From NCBI GenBank assembly GCA_021298045.1, contig JAJTHY010000044.1:1-7878 (forward strand): a stretch of DNA of 7,878 bases, read 5' to 3'. Below, piece by piece: positions 7,801 through 7,878 of the stretch (position 1 is its first letter; the number at the start of each line of letters is the position of its first letter). The notes under the pieces were generated by a model. It saw nothing but the letters and a program-made list of their open reading frames with translations. It searched no databases and was not told the origin of the DNA. The translations under genes were made by a program, and so were the position numbers. The stretch is from Candidatus Jidaibacter sp. (lineage in GTDB: Bacteria > Pseudomonadota > Alphaproteobacteria > Rickettsiales > Midichloriaceae).

Positions 7801-7878
7801 TGAAGAAAAGCAGGTTTCGAACAATCAGCGAATAGGCAGATTAAGTATAGCCAGTTTGAGCTGATTGTTTGAGAGAAA
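7776..7878. mobile_element. Possible left end of an insertion sequence (partial)
   Basis: From about 7776 the sequence reads GGAGTGTCAAGATAAGTGTG, resembling an IS256-like terminal repeat, directly after an A/T-rich stretch ending in eight T residues. No transposase codon run is visible before the window ends, so the gene would have to start further right. The outer boundary and target duplication cannot be defined here. Confidence 0.3.
7817..7872. repeat. Inverted repeat, 13-bp stem with 30-nt loop
   Basis: The arms are 7817-7829 (TCGAACAATCAGC) and 7860-7872 (GCTGATTGTTTGA). Ten central pairs are perfect, then one G-T pair and two more Watson-Crick pairs. The loop (7830-7859) holds a small nested GGC/GCC pair (7835-7837 with 7850-7852). 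A purine-rich GAGAGAAA follows the right arm at the very end of the window. It is not followed by a T-run, so it is not a simple terminator. Confidence 0.6.

Larger units (their letters stand above)
7683..7878. other. Non-coding right end, possible mobile-element boundary
   Basis: No open reading frame of useful length covers this stretch on either strand. It follows the stop of the thiamine pyrophosphokinase gene and contains two related 20-bp sequences, an 8-T run, weak stem-loops and one long inverted repeat, each listed separately. It probably includes the 3' untranslated region of the pet operon followed by the end of an insertion element whose body lies beyond the window. Confidence 0.6.

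Noticed and set aside
7800..7835. Short frame from TTG 7800 reading LKKSRF, reminiscent of IS3-family OrfA N-termini
   Set aside because: It stops after 11 codons, and the other frames do not continue the IS3 OrfA pattern; the match is too short to support a call.
7683..7878. CRISPR-like or tRNA feature in the right-hand non-coding stretch
   Set aside because: There are only two unequal repeat copies without regular spacers, and no cloverleaf with T-loop GTTCGA-type consensus in the right place could be built.

Overview
The window looks like chromosomal DNA of an alphaproteobacterium of the order Rickettsiales (obligate intracellular bacteria). Reasons: the order virB3-virB4-virB6 with a very large VirB6 carrying a long N-terminal extension, an alphaproteobacterial/mitochondrial-type Rieske protein and full-length cytochrome b, AT-rich DNA (roughly 40% GC by eye), tight gene packing and almost no Shine-Dalgarno sequences. 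I cannot assign the family or genus from this window.

Layout. The left two thirds (1-5072, minus strand) is part of an rvh-type type IV secretion (T4SS) operon read right to left: virB3 (98 aa), virB4 (813 aa ATPase), then virB6. virB6 starts at 2335, stays open for 778 codons and runs off the left edge. It has no stop inside the window, so a caller that requires a stop would miss it. A 144-bp divergent intergenic region (5073-5216) separates this operon from a plus-strand operon: petA (Rieske Fe-S protein), petB (cytochrome b), and a thiamine pyrophosphokinase gene that overlaps the end of petB. The expected third gene, petC (cytochrome c1), is not there. The last ~200 bp (7683-7878) hold no gene that I can support. 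They contain two related 20-bp sequences 50 bp apart that resemble insertion-sequence ends, weak stem-loops and one long inverted repeat, so a mobile element may begin at the right edge.

How it works together. VirB3, VirB4 and VirB6 are inner-membrane parts of the T4SS: VirB4 supplies ATP hydrolysis, VirB3 anchors it to the membrane, and VirB6 forms part of the inner-membrane platform/channel. PetA and PetB are two of the three catalytic subunits of the cytochrome bc1 complex. Thiamine pyrophosphokinase makes the cofactor for pyruvate and 2-oxoglutarate dehydrogenases, which feed that respiratory chain, so its pairing with petAB is metabolically sensible though unusual. The genes themselves are known families. 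What is unusual is their arrangement (T4SS divergent from pet, TPK in the petC position), the cysteine-rich, glycine-zipper N-terminal domain of VirB6, and the repeat structures at the right edge. I did not find a convincing wholly new system.
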